Position numbers and translations under genes: made by a program
Notes under the pieces: model-generated
Seen by the model: only the letters and a program-made list of their open reading frames with translations
The model's database searches: none
Told to the model about the DNA's origin: nothing
In this document: in pieces, positions 17,298 to 30,500 of the stretch
Layout: each line of letters begins with the position of its first letter
How positions within the stretch are numbered: the first letter of the stretch is position 1
Assembly (NCBI GenBank): GCA_037043235.1
Contig: JAWRVZ010000217.1
Location: 30,001 to 94,000, forward strand
Source: Rhodeus uyekii
Lineage: Eukaryota > Chordata > Actinopteri > Cypriniformes > Acheilognathidae
DNA: 64,000 bases
Direction of reading: 5' to 3'

Positions 17298-17624
17298 TGG
17301 TGTAAGTGATGTTGAAACCTCTGCCGGACATGGAGTGGTCAGCCTGGAACTCCAGCCGGAGAATGTTGTTGTTGCTGGTGAGGTGGGACGGCACCTCAGC
17401 CCCGGTGAAACGCCCAAGCACAGACGAGTCTTGCATCTCTCCATCCTTCACAGTCAGGATGTCGTACGGAGCCTCAAGGTCAAAGTCATTGAAGGCCAGG
17501 TGGATACGGCTGCCGGGCTCTGATAGGATCAGCCACACACAGTTAAGGTTGTTCCCATAGCCTTCTGGGTAATCCGGAGAGAGAACCGTGCCCATGGGAG
17601 CAGTGAAGTTTGAGAGACAGGGAA
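17298..17624 (-). CDS. csmd3: csmd3 exon: CUB 4 (single exon)
   Basis: 327 nt, phase 1 to phase 1. A whole CUB domain in one exon, from FPCLSNFTAPMGTVLSPDYP to GFNITYT. Both cysteines (PCLS, LNCVW) and the core YDILTVKDG are present, with N-glycosylation sequons NFT and NIT. Other CUB domains in the window are split over two or three exons, so CUB 4 is the intron-poor one. Acceptor ttcttttcag, donor ACCA|GTGCGT. Confidence 0.95.
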
Positions 17625-18656
<1,032 letters not shown>

Positions 18657-19090
18657 TTAGTGATCAATAAACAGCACATTCCCTCTCTCCACTGCTGCAT
18701 TTTCTTTAAGAGGAACCTCTTCTTCTATAACAAACTGCTTCATACGAGGCTGAAAAAATGAGCTGAAGCCACGGACACACACGACTTATGTATAATTATT
18801 AATTAAACATGAAAACCACTATATAGAGCTGAAAAAAGGCTCATAAAAAGTCTTTTTTAATCAAACCATTTAGTGCATTAACTTTGGCAGCTGTAAAACT
18901 GCACTAAACGGAAACTAAAGAACACTGAAAAGCTTGTTCACACCAAGAGCGTTAATAATAAATATAACTAGGATGATGAGTAAATTAGGGGATCATTTTC
19001 CTTTTCGGGTGAAGTAACCCTTTAACAGTGGCTTCAGCAGTACTTCTCATTAACCAGGCCGGTTTGACTGCAATTTTGTTCACCAGTAAA

Positions 19091-19264
19091 AATGTACATT
19101 TACCTTTATGCATTTGGCAAACGCTTTTATCCAAAGCGAATTACATTGCATTCAAGGAATACATTGACATTGTAATCAGTTCTTCAGTCTTTGCTCTCCC
19201 TGGGATCGAACCCATTACCTAGGTGTTTTTAACACCAATGCTCTACTGGTTGAGCTACAGGAAA
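19091..19264 (-). mobile_element. tRNA-derived SINE
   Basis: Reverse copy: CTGTAGCTCAACCAGTAGAG head, GGTTCGATCCC B box and TTTGGATAAAAGCGTTTGCC tail. Confidence 0.88.
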
Positions 19265-20953
19265 TGATAATGATTATTGATAATGGAATGACAAATGATA
19301 ATCAGACAGCATTTCTAGTGCAACTGGTGGCCCGAAGGACGGAAGTCTGGTTTAGATAGTTAAGAGAAATGTAATGCCAATTCCACTCCATATTAAAGTG
19401 GAAGATAAATCAATGGACCTCAAGCAAATTGACTCAATCACCGCCTTCCAACCTGAGGAAATGAGACAACTTGTACCCGAACTGAACTGCAAAAGTCCAA
19501 CGATAGACTGAATTCATCAGATGTTCTCCACCCAAGAGTAGATGAGCGGCACCACAACTCTCAGCCTAGATAATCTCCAACACCTGGAGCCTTTAATGAT
19601 GGAGCCGGTCATCCATCCGTTGCCACTGTGAGTCTGCAGGTCACCACACCTAGATAACACCTTCCATCTGCATAGAATCGACTCAGTGGGTGGCAGACTG
19701 CTGAAATGGGCTATACATCTTTCCCGACACTTTGCACGGCCATGCACAGTTGAACTATGAACTCCAAATAAGGATGCTAAAGTGTTTGCCAAAAGAAGTG
19801 AGGAGGCGAGAAGGGAAAAAAAATCATTTAAAACCAAATCAAATTGAGAATGTGGGAAAGGGGATTTCTCCTAAGGTATAATGGAGGTCTTTGGCCAATG
19901 CTTGATGTATGGCATTAATTTCCAACATGACAGTCTCTTTATGACTACCACAATGCTTTACTCCGTTGGTCAATCGTGTGGGGTGGCCAGGGGAAGGTTA
20001 GGCCATATTTACTGCTTTGTATTTATGATGAGGTAAAAAATAGAGTACAAATTGACTGAAGGTGTGTGAATAATTCCAGACAGCAATACACTCCGATGTG
20101 AGGTCAACGTGTCAGATGCAAACCCCTACGCTTCTCTCGCGCCGCTTAATGTAATGGGTGTTCTGTGCGCTTGTAAACCTTAGGACCTCGCTGTGAAGAT
20201 CAATTGTGTTAACAAGCTATCCAATCAAACACAAAAGGTTGATTCTGTATATGTAAGCACACGCATAGCCCACACAGGGGGAGTTTGGGACCTGAGATTT
20301 TCTTCCTGAAATAGCCAGGGAATTACAGAGTATCAGTGAACTTTGGCATGTAATACATCAAAAAGCATTCTGAGCATTTACCATATAGCAAGACTCATTA
20401 AGTCGGCCTTCACATAAAAGCCTATAAATAAATTTAATCTCAAAACCATTTCTTATTCATTGGAAAATGGCAAGTAATTTATCTCTCTCTTTGTGTATCC
20501 CATGGATATTGTTTCATTTCAATAATGTTGACTTTATCTCTCTCAAGAAAGTGCTCATTATCACAAAGTCGAGTTTTATGTGGAGTCTAGACACGAAATG
20601 AGGCATTTCTAAAACACGGGTCACATGAGTCAAGTACACTCGCAGGCGGAACTTGCTTTTATTTCTTTGAAGCGTTCAATTAAATTAGCCTTTTAAACCG
20701 CAACAAAGTTGTTGAAGATTTGTAGCCGTAGACAATACAAACAAAATTATTCTTAAAAGAAGGTATGTTAATGACGTAGCCATACGCTGGTGAATTGAAA
20801 CTGAGTGCCGAAGCACAGAGCTCAGCGATGGATAATCAATAATCAACATCAGTAATGCATAAGCCCTGTTGTTACTCGAGAGAGACTTCATTTGAGTAGA
20901 CAAAGCTAATTGCCAGTAACCAGGCATTCAGTTTCCATTCAAATTCACCACTA

Positions 20954-21556
20954 CAGTAATACCTCGAGATACGAGAACATCATACGAGAAAGCCTTCGAA
21001 CTAAGTTTTTGCTTTGAGATAAGAGTAAATGTTTGAGATGCGAGCAGCTTCCAGACGCTAGAGGTGTTCAGCACTCGCAGCAGCTCAAGCTCCTCATTTA
21101 TGGGTAATTGCATATGATCTCCACTAGAGGCAGCTTGGTTTTACAGCGGGGGTTACCGGGGGCAACGAGTGATTCACCAGTATTAAGCTGGGAGCAGCAC
21201 GAGTTATGAGTGTTCAATAATAATACATATGAGCTTCTGAGTCTATCAATACACAACACGGGAAGAAACACTACACTTCTGTATTGTGTTTGTTATCTAC
21301 ATAATCCCTCCTCCTCCTCTTCCTCCGCAAATGTCGTCATTAGCCGCTACTGTATCGTCTGTCTCGAAGGTAAAAACTTTAAAACCACAATTAAAAACAT
21401 GTTTTTTCCATTGTTATTAGCACTAGTAAGGGAGTTTTTAGACATCCGGAGCGGATTAATTTTTTTAATGTTATTTCTTATGGAAAAAACTGATTTGAGA
21501 TACAAGCAATTCGAGTTACGAGCTCGTCCAGGAAAGATTATGCTCGTATCTCAAGT
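20954..21556 (+). mobile_element. mariner-like non-autonomous element, copy c
   Basis: Starts after TA with CAGTAATACCTCGAGATACG and ends near TGCTCGTATCTCAAG. The centre (21300-21365) carries the CTCCTCCTCCTCTTCCTCC block found reversed in copy a. Confidence 0.8.
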
Positions 21557-21639
21557 ATTATTGAAGATGCTTTCCATAGCGGAAAAGTAATGACACGTTT
21601 TTACAAAGTTAAAGTTGCAGTGTTTAAAGAGCACTTTTT

Positions 21640-22080
21640 TCCTTTCTATTTTCATCTTCATCTTTCTTTATATGTCTTTAGTGTGTTGCTATTTCAGCAT
21701 GCAAAAATCTCTACAAAGTTCCAAAGGAGTTCTTCTCTATATCAGTGTCTCTATTTCTTTACTCCCTGAAACGCCTCCATTGTAGTCCATTGAGTTTCTT
21801 CTGGGAACAAACAAAAATGTTGTTTGAGTTAGTTCGTAGTGTGTTAAAACTTAAAGTTATGGTAAGGGGCGGGGCATATCTCAAACATCCTCCAGCCGAC
21901 CAATCAGAGCACATTGTGCTCCTTCATAGAGACAGGAACTAAACAAGCTCAGAAGAGATGAACTTCAAGGCCAAATAAGGGGAAAGCATGGTGTGTTTTG
22001 ATTATCGAAGCATGAAAACCTGTTCTAGTAGAGCCCAAACACAAAATCAAGACCTTGAAAAAGGCATAATAGCTCCCCTT
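21640..22080 (+). repeat. dispersed non-autonomous element, copy 1
   Basis: Shares words with 42250-42700: CTGAAACGCCTCCATTG, GGGGCGGGGC, CCAGCCGACCAATCAGAGCA and CATAGAGACAGGAACTAAAC. Same orientation in both. Class unknown; its 3' end CTCCCCTTTAA suggests a TTAA-type end. Confidence 0.75.
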
Positions 22081-24759
22081 TAAGTTACCAGTGGAGGTTC
22101 AATGCTACTGACTCTCCAATGGATGGCTATACATTCGAGGCATTTAAGAATAAAACATAAAAATAAATGTGCTCAAGGAAAATACAGAAACAAAGAATCT
22201 AATGTCAGTCAAAAAGGTTCAAGGCATGATGGACCACTTTGTATTTTAAGGATACACTCTTAAGGACAATTCACACCACACAGATTGCAATAGACTCTTC
22301 GTTGGGTTTTGTCTGTTGGCATCTGTCGAAGCTTGTTTTTGCTTCATATTTGAGCACTGATGCCTGTCAGGTCATGTAAAGTCTGAGAAATGACATACTG
22401 TAATCTGGTGATTGTCCGCATTGGTCAGCGTCTAGAATTGGCCTTTAGAAGAGATAAACTATATCTCCACTGTGGCCTAAATTAAAAGACAGGAGTGATT
22501 TTTTCCTGTGGAGTGCAACAGTGCCCAGCCACTTTACAGCATCATTAGTTCCAGTTATATTTTCCCCCATTCAATTCTCCCACAGGGGTTTCAAACAAGT
22601 CTACATTATAAGCTATTAATCAGGCCAACCAGAAATGAGATGAACGTTGCAAAATTTAAAGGAAGAAAAATATTTGAAAATCTGACATAAATCTGGATTG
22701 GAATTGGTGGAATTTTCTGTACAGCATCATGGGAAATGTAGTTTTTAACCACAAATTCTGCTGTTAAACAAATTATATTAAAACTAATGTGTGCTAATGG
22801 TTTCAGTAGAAGCAGATGATATCAAGTACAACAACCTCGTAGCTCACAGTAGGTCTGTCTTCAAAGATTTATAAGTTATTGTTCAAAATCAATTTCTCTA
22901 CGGAGAAAATGGATAAGGGTTTCTACTTCCAGAATCTGACTGTCCCTGTATTCTTAGCTTATTTTCTCCTTACAGATTCAAACCTTTGCTCCAAAAATCA
23001 TCATTTTAAACATGTCATCAAGTCTGTATCATGTTAAAGTGACCCTTTTGTGTAGGAAATGAACTACGAGGGAACAAGACAATGAAAATGTCTTCTCTGG
23101 AAATGGCTGGATCCCTCAAAGGGCTCTTGATTTATATTATATATCAGATATAATACACACATGATGTATCGTATGGACACTCATTGAGTTCTGTGTTTTA
23201 TCTGTGTCGTTTGAAACAATCTATTTAACAGAATCTCATTCCAAAGCTTATTCAATGTTAAATCCATTATATTCTTCAATTAGAAGAATATCTATCACCA
23301 TTCTAATAAAGCTATTCTAGACTATGACAATATAATGGTGAAGACAACATGATACTATACAGTATAACTCAAAATAACCCAAAAAATAATATAATAATAA
23401 AAATAATAATGTTCAAGTCTGGGTTTTGATCCTTTATGTATAGTTTATGTTTTATTCCCTTCATGTATGACCATCGCATATTTATGATTGACAAGTTCAA
23501 TTGTATCTACTGTACCTAGAAATTGAAAATTAAGAAACAAACCTGTAAGCATTTCATGAGGAAATATAGGATGAGTTATAATAGGTGTAGAGAAAAAAAA
23601 GAAGTCAAATCTAATGCAATCTGGAATAGTCTCTCCTATGGATATCATACAGTAATCGTTTTTTACATTATTATTATTATTTATTTTAATCTCTCTGGTC
23701 TTGCACTTAAGGGGATTCATTTGCTCTCTCGGTCTCTCTCTTTCTCCGTCTACCTCAGTCAGTCTCTCTCATTATACTGAATGGCACGCTGTTCATCACC
23801 CCGACACTAATTTATTACAAAACCTTGAGGGAGAAGAGATAATCAAAGATATGGCTTTTGTAGGGATTGCTGCTTCTATCAAGTGAATGTAGCTCATGTG
23901 TTCAGGATGAAAGTTAGTTGCCTTGCATTCAGCAGAGACCACAGAAGTGATTTGTGGGAACTGCTTCACTTTATGCACACTGACTGCTAAGCATGTATGC
24001 TGAATACTTACGCAGGAAATATTGGACATGTCCAGGTAAATAATGTCTGGCCTTTTGATGTCTAAACTCTTTTCAGGGGATGTGAAAAACACTTTCTCAC
24101 TGCATCAGAAAACAAGGCTGGACATTTGAGTGAATCTGGGTTGATGCCAGACAGGTTGTTTGTACAATTTTGGTTTGTCCTGCTTTCCCTTTCTGTTTGT
24201 TTGCAGTTGCAAATGTATTTTTCCCATCACTCTGCCACATTTCCTCTATGTAACCTTGACAATAGGATTGCCACAATCGCAGCAATTTCGCTTGACAATT
24301 GTGAAGAAGAATTGTAATCTTATAATAATGTTACATTTTCAAATGGAAACCTTGTATGTCCAAGACGGCAACTTGGAAAAAAAAACACGATTTTCTAAAG
24401 AAACAACAAAAAAACAATTAAACACTGTGTTGTCAAAGTTAATGTGGCTTTCTACCTTTTACTTGCATGTGTCATTATATTATCATCATTTTATCAAAGT
24501 CAAGCACAGTTTTTCACCAGCAAATATCAGATTTGCTTGTTTTGAGTGCAATGCATTGCATTGTCATCAACTTACAGGTTATCCAGTTTACTGTAGCTAC
24601 GCGAGCGCTCAGTTTTTTCTGCTTTTTGCCCAATGTCTCATGCAATAAAAGACAAAATGCTTCGCACAGGCTATTTAAGACAGAGTTGGCTGTGGCTCGA
24701 ACACAAATGCTAAACAGACACTCTTCTCTGCCCTCAGATGCATAAAACATCAGCCTTTA

Positions 24760-24786
24760 AATATATATATATATATATATATATAT
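24760..24786. repeat. (AT)n microsatellite
   Basis: Uninterrupted AT dinucleotides directly before the MITE at 24798. Confidence 0.95.
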
Positions 24787-24797
24787 CAAACAGCCCA

Positions 24798-25081
24798 GGG
24801 GTCTCATTTATAAAGCGTGCGTACGCACAAAACGGGGCTGGAAACGTACGTACGCCAGTTTCCACGCAAAGGTTGTGATCAATAAAAAACTAACTTGATG
24901 GGAGAATGTGCAGACCTTAAAGCAAACTTTGAGCTGTGCATTCGCACATTCTGGAGACAGAGGGAATTGGCGACACAGATGGTTAATTTTAGTTAATTTT
25001 TTGGTGTATGCCATTTTTTACTTTTAAGCGTACGTAAACTTTTAGTAGGGATCCTACGCACAGTTTTATAAATGAGACCCC
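24798..25081. mobile_element. MITE, 284 bp
   Basis: Perfect 17-bp terminal inverted repeat GGGGTCTCATTTATAAA (24798) and its complement ending at 25081. The interior has GCGTACG-rich sub-repeats (24826-24857, 25029-25035). A target site duplication is not clear. Confidence 0.85.
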
Positions 25082-25380
25082 AGATCTTTATTCACCCTCA
25101 CATTGCAAACAAAAAGTGATGATTCAAAATGTGTGCTGTACTTCATTCACAATAGAGGCGATGGAGTTATGAGGTTTGACTGACATTTTGAGGATCCAGT
25201 GGAGTTACAAGGTTTAGTCACATGCTCTTTTTAATACTTTTCATTGGTTAAATATTTTCAAAACCCACAGACAGACATAAAGGGAGACCAATATAACAAA
25301 AAATAAAACAAAATATGGAGATACAAGTTTTCCGGCAAACAGCAACAACATATAAACCAGAGCATTTCGTGTCCACAATA

Positions 25381-26146
25381 CAGTAGAACCCCGACTTACG
25401 AAACGCTCTACGTACGAAAAATTCAACATACGATAAAAGCTTTTGGGTTTTTTTTCGCCCGAGTAACGACAAAATGATCGAGATGCGAAAAAACATTTCC
25501 GAGTTTTGTTTTGAAATTCGCGCTGATTTTGGTTCGGGTTGAATGAAGGCTACAGTTTGTCCGGTCAGAACAATGATGTCTCACTCAGGGAATAATCCAA
25601 AACTGGTGTTTATTAAAAGTGCATAGATGTGTGGTTACGCACGATCGATAAAACTTCAACGATTGGCACTAATTCCCTGTATTTCACTCAATAAACTATA
25701 TATATACAATCTTCAGCCGATCTCTTGTACCTTAATCATCCGTCAGCTCTCTCAGATGGAAAGGTTTGGAATAGTCCATTTCGCACTGAATGACAGGGAT
25801 GGCTGGAATAGTCCATGTAAGAAGGGGAACACTTTTTACAATCCTGCTCTCCTATTGGTCAGCATTGTGCCTAGTTAACATAAACTTTTTTCTAATCACT
25901 AACCATGGATGTGAAGATTGTTGCTGAAGTGAAAAGGAAGAAGAGGATGCTTTACATTGTTGAAAAGGGAGATAATTGAGAAGTATGGAGCATGAGATGC
26001 GCTTCATCCCATGCTAAACGTGGTGTTTTTGTAAGGCTTGGAACGGATTAGGCAATTTACATGTAAAAAACTGACCAACATACGAAAAGATCGACTTACG
26101 AAGCCAACCTTGGAACGGATTAATTCCGTAAATCGGGGTTCTACTG
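25381..26146. mobile_element. mariner-like non-autonomous element, second family
   Basis: Ends CAGTAGAACCCCGACTTACG and TAAATCGGGGTTCTACTG, with TA at both flanks (25379, 26147). The interior keeps TACGAAA and GGAACGGATTA words in opposite orientation near each end. No open transposase frame. Confidence 0.9.
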
Positions 26147-26300
26147 TATATTTTAACTCTAGCTTATACTTGCTTATCACTGAAATAGATCAATTAATCG
26201 CAACAGGTCTACTTGATCAAGGAAACCACAATCCTGGCATTCTCTGTTTGCTTTTTACTTACCATTCCTAAAGTGACTATACATTATTCACAGCTTTTCA

Positions 26301-26567
<267 letters not shown>

Positions 26568-27047
26568 TTAGTCTGTCCACTCCAGATGTGACACGACTAC
26601 GAGACGTAACAAAATCAATCAAAAATCACAGCCAATCAATCAGAGTCTCTCTGCAAGGTCACACAAAACTCACTTTATGAATCGTTATGAAACTTTGTTG
26701 TTGTTATTCCTGCGCAACGTTGCAGAAATAGAAATGGTTTCTAAAATATAATCGTCACATATAGCCGTCACATATGGTTAGAACAAAACCTTAGTAAAGT
26801 TGTCAAAACTAAGACTGTTTCCCTATTATTATTATTTATTTATAGGATTGTATAAAATTGTTTCATTAATAAATGTAATCAAACGGCCAATTTATATTTG
26901 TCTACAAAACATATATAAAGATCATAAGGCTTCAAGATTTTCAGAATCATAAATTCCTAATATTTCCCTAGTAGTTTATTGATATGTACTCACTAACTAT
27001 GAAATGCGTCTGAAACGAATATTTGTTTTACTGTAATTCAACATAAC

Positions 27048-28078
27048 TTAAAGGGTTAGTTCTTCCAAAAATGTCAGTAATTACTCGCACTCATGTCATT
27101 CCAAAACTGTAAGACTTTCAATCAATTTCTGAACACAAATGATTTTAATTTGATAAAATCTGAAAGATTTCTATCCGTCCATTGACAGCTACGCAAACTA
27201 CCACTTTGACACTTCAAAAAGTTCATAAAGCGATCGTACAACTAATTTAGTTTAGTCGATTTAGTTCACATTTTCTGAAGATACACGATGACTTTATATG
27301 ATGAACGGATTAAATTTGGGCTTTTATTCACATATAATAATAACAGAAGCTAAACTGAACTGGTTTGACGTGCGGGAATGAACCTCACTGGTTCTTGCTG
27401 AAGCTCAAATGTGACTCATAATTCGAGAATTAACCTCATTGGTTCTCGCTGAAGCTCAAATGTGACTCATAATTCGAGAATTAACCTCATTGGTTCTCGC
27501 TGAAGATAAAATGTGACTCATAATTCGAGAATTAACCTCATTGGTTCTCGCTGAAGATAAAATGTGACTCATAATTCGAGAATTAACCTCATTGGTTCTC
27601 GCTGAAGATAAAATGTGACTCATAATTCGAGAATTAACCTCATTGGTTCTCGCTGAAGATAAAATGTGACTCATAATTCGAGAATTAACCTCATTGGTTC
27701 TCGCTGAAGATAAAATGTGTCGATTTACACGAAAATGAACCTCATTGGTTCTCACATGTCAAGTGAAAATGCTTGAGCTTCTGTTTACCATAACTAATGT
27801 GAGTTCATGTATGTTTATGTGAATAAAAGCCTTAATTCAATTTCTTCATAATATAAAGTGATAGTTTCTCTGGACTAAACATTCATTCACATGGATTAGT
27901 TTTACGATCTCTTTATAAACTTTTTGAAGTACTAAAGTGGCAGTTGCGTAGCTGTTAATGGAGGGTCAGAAATCATCAAAAATACCTTTATTTGTGTTCT
28001 GAAGATGAACGAAAGTCTTACAAGTCTTGAGTAGTTAAATGACAGAATTTTCATTTTTTTGGTGAACTATCCCTTTAA
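27048..28078. mobile_element. TTAA-flanked foldback element carrying a minisatellite
   Basis: Left end TTAAAGGGTTAGTTCTTCC and right end GGTGAACTATCCCTTTAA. The long sub-terminal arms (about 27060-27260 and 27880-28060) are inverted copies with words such as CAGCTACGCAAACTACCACT. This is a common fish non-autonomous type. The centre holds the 51-bp tandem repeat. Confidence 0.85.
27372..27755. repeat. 51-bp minisatellite, about 7 units
   Basis: The unit contains GAGAATTAACCTCATTGG, TTCTCGCTGAAG and TGTGACTCATAATTC. The middle copies are nearly identical, while the first (27375) and last (27735) are diverged, as expected for arrays that grow internally. 51 bp is 17 codons, so the minus strand gives a false repeat protein. 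Confidence 0.95.
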
Positions 28079-28327
28079 GACAACTTAAGTATGACAGTAT
28101 GAGAAAAACAAACATTTGAATGGTTTCTGAAGATGTTACATGAACATTTACACAAGTAGGATATCCAAAATTCATTTTTGTTCATGGTATATCATTCCTA
28201 TCGCCCAGGCACTGCCCAGAGTATTAAGACTGGCTGAGAGGAATATTGATTCAGGAAGAGCCAAGAATGTCCTACCTGTGTAAATTATGCATCATCTTAC
28301 CGTCACAGACTGTGGATGAGAAACTCA

Positions 28328-28483
<156 letters not shown>

Positions 28484-29575
28484 TTAAACTTTATGGCTCT
28501 TGCATAATTGAATCCTGTCAGCTGACTGAAACCGAGAGAAAAAAGGGGACGAAACTCGCTTTGCTGAATTTTGTGGAGAAAAAAAGAAATATTTTCAGAA
28601 AACCTTTGCCAAAATTGTACTCAAGTTTTCTTTTTAACACTCAAGCATGATAAAGCTGCCTCTACTGAACAAACATGTTTAACTCAATTTAGGTTTGTTT
28701 ATATTATATTTGACCCAAATTTGGGTTGAAACAACAGAGTGCATTTTTTAGAGTGCATTTCTTTTAAACATGATGTGTTTTTATATATGCCAAAAGTAGA
28801 AGTCATTATGTGGAAATTGTCACATTTATTGCCTGCCTTTCGTACTTCCAGATTTCTCTCAGTTCTGTGGGAAACTGAGCCTTTTGATAGAAAAAAAATC
28901 CATATGTAAAAGTCTGACTAATTATACCCTATTACATACAGCACAATCAACTGATTCAATGAAATGTAGTTATTTCAAGACTAGACCATCTCTTGTATAA
29001 TTGGGAGTTCGGAAAGGAGGATCAAGGCTTTAGAAACAGGGATTAGAGGTGAGGAAAGAGCCACAGGCATATGGAGAGGCCTGAACTTTCTATATTGATT
29101 AACCCGTTGAGAGGTACTGGGTGGAATTAGTTGCCATGGCGATGAGCCCTTCAGCATGGCCAGGGCTTAGCAGATATGGATGCATGAGAGCTTCTTAGGA
29201 ACGATGATTGATGCTCAGACGGCATCTCGGCACAGATAATACAGTTGTTTTTTCCATGTAACTGAATACAAAATACTCCAGAGTCCCCGCATGTCTCACT
29301 AAAGGTCACCAAATAACAAATTCAGCTCCACCACGGCAGAGACGCAGGATTGAACAGCGGGGAACGAGACTTGAGATGGCGGAGCTAGGATCAGTTTCTT
29401 CTGTGGATTTCTAATATCCAAAGAATCCGGGAATCTGATCTCAGATTAGGCACTTGACACATCAGAACAGGAAGTTGGGATGTCTGGACATTGGAGTCGT
29501 AAGCTAATGCTTTTGTTGGAGAATGAGATGCTAAGTGAGTATTGAGTTGAAACAACATAAGGTAATAGAAATCTG

Positions 29576-29579
<4 letters not shown>

Positions 29580-29612
<33 letters not shown>
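29580..29612. repeat. (AT)n microsatellite
   Basis: About 16 AT units. Confidence 0.95.
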
Positions 29613-29615
<3 letters not shown>

Positions 29616-29650
29616 TATTATATAAATAATAATAAAATAAAATTTATTAA

Positions 29651-29677
29651 TTGATCGATGCATCTCAAAAGAAGATA

Positions 29678-29732
<55 letters not shown>

Positions 29733-29761
29733 ATTATCTTCTTTTGAGATGCATCAATCAA
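29651..29761. repeat. palindrome with AT/T-run centre
   Basis: Two 30-nt arms, 29651-29680 and 29732-29761, are reverse complements with one mismatch (core GCATCTCAAAAGAAGATAAT). The centre is an (AT)n run and a T run. Weaker pairing continues outward. Confidence 0.93.
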
Positions 29762-30404
29762 TTAAAATTCTGGATGAATTTTTTATTTTATTTTATTATT
29801 AATATATTAATTTATAAAATAATTTAAATGTGAAATTAAAAATACAAGAAATAATTAAATTAAATAATCTCACTTTTATTTAAAGTAATATTACATATTA
29901 AAACATTTTTCTTCATTTAGTTTTATGCAACATACTTTTTTTGAGCAATTATCCAAATAATGATTAGACATAGAAAACTATTAATATTATCAGAATATGT
30001 GAGCAAATGGCATTGAGTTCATCAGTGAACGAAAGGGTAACGTCATTTTAGCAGCGTTGCCAAACACAGCTAAACCTCAGCATGTTACACACAGTAGGAC
30101 TATTGCAAACAGAGTTTACTACAGTGAAATGACCTGTCAGCGCGTTATTTGAGTGGACTTTGCTGAGCAGGAACATGCTGTGATAATGGCTAGAGTGAGA
30201 GTGAAGCTTTTCAGATCATATTTTCAGCCTTTTTTCTCTTCCAGACAAAAACCAGAAAATGCCATTTTCGGCCGATAATTTCCAGTGGTCGAAATTTCAG
30301 TGCATTAGGGCCCAACATTACAGTCTAAGTAGAAAGAAACGCACACAAACATGTAACACCTCAAGGTGAAAGCAGAAAACAAGCTGTCAGGATATCAAGC
30401 TCAC

Positions 30405-30500
30405 ATGGTGCTGTTCGTAGCGTAATTTCCCCCCGATTAAGTTCACAGAGATGGGATCTGTGGTTTCTCTGACCCAGGCCACTTCAACTGTCACACTGTC
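30405..30500 (-). other. candidate cassette exon (unproven) in the CUB 3 intron
   Basis: A 96-nt minus-strand segment bounded by cccagcag (an NAGNAG acceptor) and the donor CAT|GTGAGC. It reads 32 open codons (start DSVTVEVAWVRETTD, end GGKLRYEQHH) in phase 0-0, exactly the phase needed between the flanking CUB 3 exons. GC is near 50 percent, against mid-30s around it. The frame stays open beyond both splice sites: a 52-codon ORF starts with ATG and ends at TGA. I do not recognise the peptide as CSMD. Open AG-to-GT segments of this size are common by chance in 64 kb, so a conserved noncoding element or a repeat fragment is equally possible. Confidence 0.25.

Noticed and set aside
21210..21590. 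126-codon plus-strand frame
   Set aside because: It lies inside mariner-like copy c and matches no transposase motif.
24160..24648. 162-codon plus-strand frame
   Set aside because: Hydrophobic, Cys/Phe/Leu-rich composition from AT/T-rich DNA; no domain, no splice logic, antisense to the csmd3 intron.
27456..27755. Minus-strand 17-residue repeat protein
   Set aside because: It is the 51-bp minisatellite read in one frame, inside a non-autonomous transposon.
27372..27755. CRISPR-like array
   Set aside because: Units are contiguous with no unique spacers, and the host is a vertebrate.
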